This document shows, piece after piece, positions 5,150 through 7,758 of a DNA stretch of 7,758 nt. Under the pieces are notes generated by a model, which saw nothing but the letters and a program-made list of their open reading frames with translations, searched no databases and was not told where the DNA came from. The stretch is from the NCBI GenBank assembly GCA_937876435.1, contig CALEIL010000075.1, positions 1 to 7,758 on the forward strand, in the 5' to 3' direction. This stretch comes from an uncultured Bacteroidota bacterium. Lineage in GTDB: Bacteria > Bacteroidota > Bacteroidia > Chitinophagales > Saprospiraceae. The stretch's first letter is position 1. Every line of letters starts with the position of its first letter. Both the position numbers and the translations under genes were made by a program.

Positions 5150-7696
5150 ATGACGCAATTAAGAATCGCAAATACTTTTGCCAGGATCCACGGGATCGGC
5201 ATATTCCTCCTAGGAATAATGATGACATACAACGCGCAAGGTCAGATAGACCTGTCCTATTATTTACCCGATACTGACAATCTCAATCCCGAAATCACCA
5301 CGCCTGAAGAGTTTCTGGGATTCCAGGTAGGGGAGTGGCACGTGACGCATACGCAGCAGATGTATTACATGAAACAATTGGCGCAGGAATCGGATCGGAT
5401 TCAATATCATACGATGGGAAAAAGTCACGAAGACCGTCCATTGGTACATCTCTATATCTCACATCCGGACAACCTGGCCAATCTGGAGAACATCCGGCAG
5501 GATCATCTCCAATGGTCCGAACCAGATTCTGATGTCGGAGATCTGGCCGGGGATCGACCGCTGATCGTGTGGCAGGGATATTCCATCCATGGAAATGAAC
5601 AATCCGGATCCAACGCCGCGATGCTCGTCGCCTATTACCTGGCAGCTTCGGACAATCCGGACATTCTGGGTATTTTGAAAAATACGGTCATCATTTTTTA
5701 CCCCAGTTTCAATCCGGATGGAATGCAACGCTTTTCCACCTGGGTCAATATGAATAAAAGTAAAACATTGAATCCCGATAATCAGGACCGGGAATACGAT
5801 GAAGTGTGGCCGGCTGGCCGAACCAATCATTACGGGTTTGATCTGAACAGGGACTGGTTGCCGGTACAACAACCCGAATCCAAAGCCAAGATTGAATTGT
5901 ACCAGCAATGGCGCCCCAATATCCTGACCGATCATCATGAAATGGGCACCAATTCCACGTATTTTTTTCAACCAGGCATCCCGTCCCGAACCAATCCTAT
6001 GACACCCTCTATCAACCAAAAACTCACCGATGAAATAGCGAAATTTCACGGCAGTGCTCTGGATAGCATTGGTTCTCTGTACTATACCAGAGAAAGTTTC
6101 GATGATTTCTATTACGGAAAAGGTTCCACCTATCCTGATATTCAGGGATGCGTAGGGATCTTGTTTGAACAAGCCAGTTCGCGGGGTCATATTCAAAATT
6201 CAGATTATGGACTGGTCACCTTCCCCTTTACCATCCGCAATCAGGTAGTGACCTCCTTTTCAACCCTGCGGGCCGGGCAGCGGCTGAAAAAAGAATTACA
6301 AACGTATCAACGGGAATATTTTCTGTCCCAGGATTTGAGTAAGAAAGAAGGATACGTTTTCGGAGATTCTGATAATGTATACAAAACCCGCGAACTGGCC
6401 AGAATTCTCCTTCTGCATGATATTGATTTGTTTTCTCTGACAGAAAATGCAGAAATAGATGGTCGGGATTTTGAGGCTGGTTTTGCTTACTACGTCCCAC
6501 TGAACCAACGTCAAAATCAACTGATCAAAACCATTTTTGAAACCAATACAACCTTTCAGGACAGTTTGTTTTATGATGTGTCCACTTGGACGTTGCCACT
6601 GGCCTTTGATTTACCCTATGGAATGAGCAACGAACCATCAGGTCTGGAACCGGTTCAGGAGGTGGGGGCTACGCCGTTATCATTCAGTTCTTCATCCTAT
6701 GCCTACATCATTGGCTGGGAACATTACCTGGCGCCCAAAACTTTGTACACCTTGCTTTCCACCGGGATCAGAGCCTACGTAGCCACCCGGCCTTTTTCCT
6801 ACCAAGACCAGACGTTTGGTTATGGAAGTATTATGGTGCCGCTTCAGAATCAGGATGAGGAGGTGATTGAGTCGATTTTGAAATCAGCGGCACAGACGGA
6901 TGGCCTTGTCGTAACACCCGTTTCAACTGGGCTGACCGGTGAGGTCAATCTGGGTTCAGGAAATTTTAAGAAGATCACGCTTCCCAGGGTTGGTCTTTTG
7001 GTGGGTAATGGGATTTCCGTCAGCACCTCGGGTGAAGCGTGGCATCTCATGGATACCAGATACAATATTCCTGTGACCCGGCTGGATGGCAGCCTGTTTT
7101 CATCCTACGATCTGGATGAGTACAATGTCATTGTGTTAGCAGGTGGATCCATCCTCCAATCTTCCAAAGAAAAGCTCAGCCAGTGGGTTTCAAGAGGAGG
7201 CACCCTGGTCGTTCAGGGGTCCGGTGGTCGTTGGGTGTCCAATCTGTTTCCCGGGCATTTTTCATACAAGGATTCGCCTTCTATTGATTCTTCCAGTGCC
7301 CGATATCATGAGATGGATGAATTGTACGGAGCCCGCGTGACCGGAGGTGCGATTATGAGAGCCAGGATCGATTTGTCCCATCCCCTCAATTTCGGTTACA
7401 AAGATGAGGTCTTACCTGTATTCAAGAACAATAATTATGTATTTGAAAGGGATCCAATGGCCTTCCGCGACCCGGTAGTGTATGATTCCGATCCGCTGTG
7501 GAGTGGCTATCTTCACCCGGATAATGGAAAAATGATCGCCAATGGCAGCGCTGTCCAGGTAGCTTCGATTGGCTCCGGACGGGTCATTAATTTTGCGGAC
7601 GACGTCAATTTCAGAGCGTTTTGGTACGGGACCAATAGATTGTTTGCTAATTCGTTGTTTTTTGGAAGGCTGATCAGTTCGAGGGCGAGTCGGTAG
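5150..7696 (+). CDS. Exported M14 zinc carboxypeptidase-like protein with amidotransferase-like C-terminal domain
   Basis: The 848-residue product starts with a signal peptide: basic residues R5 and R12, a hydrophobic core (about 15-27), and a likely cleavage site near NAQG (28-31), so it should act in the periplasm or outside. The next 350 residues carry M14 metallocarboxypeptidase signatures: HGNE (zinc ligands H147 and E150), NPDG (188-191), NR (N233, R234, which bind the substrate carboxylate in carboxypeptidase A), DHHE (third zinc ligand H262 or H263) and ILFEQ (catalytic E340). The active site therefore looks intact. After a middle region with DVSTWTLPLAFDLPYG (from about 476), residues 612-695 form a Rossmann-like unit (PRVGLLVGNG, YNVIVLAGGS, RGGTLVVQGSGG) recalling class I glutamine amidotransferase folds but lacking a nucleophilic cysteine, so probably structural or binding. 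Substrate is unknown; peptides or peptidoglycan are possible. I chose the ATG at 5150 because the GTG at 5075 lies in a repeat tract, would bury the signal peptide, and a promoter-like box lies between. No type IX secretion tail is seen. Confidence 0.92.
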   Translation: MTQLRIANTFARIHGIGIFLLGIMMTYNAQGQIDLSYYLPDTDNLNPEITTPEEFLGFQVGEWHVTHTQQMYYMKQLAQESDRIQYHTMGKSHEDRPLVHLYISHPDNLANLENIRQDHLQWSEPDSDVGDLAGDRPLIVWQGYSIHGNEQSGSNAAMLVAYYLAASDNPDILGILKNTVIIFYPSFNPDGMQRFSTWVNMNKSKTLNPDNQDREYDEVWPAGRTNHYGFDLNRDWLPVQQPESKAKIELYQQWRPNILTDHHEMGTNSTYFFQPGIPSRTNPMTPSINQKLTDEIAKFHGSALDSIGSLYYTRESFDDFYYGKGSTYPDIQGCVGILFEQASSRGHIQNSDYGLVTFPFTIRNQVVTSFSTLRAGQRLKKELQTYQREYFLSQDLSKKEGYVFGDSDNVYKTRELARILLLHDIDLFSLTENAEIDGRDFEAGFAYYVPLNQRQNQLIKTIFETNTTFQDSLFYDVSTWTLPLAFDLPYGMSNEPSGLEPVQEVGATPLSFSSSSYAYIIGWEHYLAPKTLYTLLSTGIRAYVATRPFSYQDQTFGYGSIMVPLQNQDEEVIESILKSAAQTDGLVVTPVSTGLTGEVNLGSGNFKKITLPRVGLLVGNGISVSTSGEAWHLMDTRYNIPVTRLDGSLFSSYDLDEYNVIVLAGGSILQSSKEKLSQWVSRGGTLVVQGSGGRWVSNLFPGHFSYKDSPSIDSSSARYHEMDELYGARVTGGAIMRARIDLSHPLNFGYKDEVLPVFKNNNYVFERDPMAFRDPVVYDSDPLWSGYLHPDNGKMIANGSAVQVASIGSGRVINFADDVNFRAFWYGTNRLFANSLFFGRLISSRASR

Positions 7697-7704
7697 GAGT
7701 TTAA

Positions 7705-7739
7705 TTGACAGTTGACAATGGACAATGGACAATGGACAA
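7705..7739 (+). repeat. Tandem 7-bp repeat array (TGGACAA type)
   Basis: Five units in register: TTGACAG, TTGACAA, then TGGACAA three times. The array starts eight bases after the stop of the M14 gene. Its unit differs from that of the array at 4964-5012, but the 7-bp period is the same and both touch a gene end. Confidence 0.9.
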
Positions 7740-7750
7740 TGTGTCCATTG
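7730..7750. repeat. Perfect 9-bp inverted repeat ending the heptamer array
   Basis: CAATGGACA (7730-7738) and TGTCCATTG (7742-7750) are exact reverse complements separated by ATG. The left arm is made of repeat units, so the right arm is an inverted repeat copy. As RNA it would form a tight hairpin 33 bases after the M14 stop, but no T-run is seen before the window ends. Confidence 0.8.
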
Positions 7751-7758
7751 GATGAATT

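Noticed and set aside
5459..6196. A 245-codon open frame on the minus strand inside the M14 gene
   Set aside because: It lies fully inside a well-supported gene whose zinc-site motifs are encoded on the plus strand, and its translation shows no recognisable domain.
1..7758. Mobile elements, CRISPR arrays, tRNA or rRNA genes, toxin-antitoxin or defence modules
   Set aside because: No transposase or integrase-like product, spaced direct repeats, cloverleaf sequence or suitable gene pair was seen. MazG here is the two-domain house-cleaning enzyme and has no MazEF neighbours.

Overview
The window looks like chromosome of a Bacteroidota bacterium, possibly of the Saprospiria/Cytophagia kind. The clues are promoter-like boxes of the TAnnTTTG type, A/T-rich leaders with no Shine-Dalgarno sequence, a PNPase with an Arg/Gly-rich tail, and a large secreted M14 peptidase of a type common in that phylum. 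The placement within the phylum is inference.

Layout: (1) Positions 1-200 hold no gene I can support. (2) At 201-413 on the minus strand lies a small one-helix membrane protein with four cysteines that resembles NqrM. (3) A divergent intergenic region (414-611) carries a promoter-like box on each strand and a 10-bp hairpin in front of mazG. (4) mazG (612-1403), rpsO (1495-1770) and pnp (1918-4191) follow on the plus strand: a nucleotide house-cleaning enzyme, ribosomal protein S15 and polynucleotide phosphorylase. The rpsO-pnp pairing is widely conserved in bacteria. (5) After pnp come two hairpins in tandem; the second is a textbook intrinsic terminator and lies inside the first 12 codons of the next reading frame. 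(6) That frame (4250-4966) encodes an unrecognised single-span membrane protein whose true start is uncertain. (7) A 183-bp gap holds a 7-bp tandem repeat array and a G/T-rich degenerate tract. (8) An exported M14 zinc carboxypeptidase-like protein (5150-7696) follows, with a C-terminal Rossmann/glutamine-amidotransferase-like domain. (9) A second, different 7-bp repeat array, ending in a perfect inverted repeat, closes the window.

The translated genes are mostly core functions. I see no mobile element, CRISPR array, tRNA, rRNA or defence system. The parts most worth a second look are non-coding: the terminator that overlaps a start region, the heptamer arrays on both sides of the M14 gene, and the leader hairpins before mazG and pnp. 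I found no convincing new multi-gene system.
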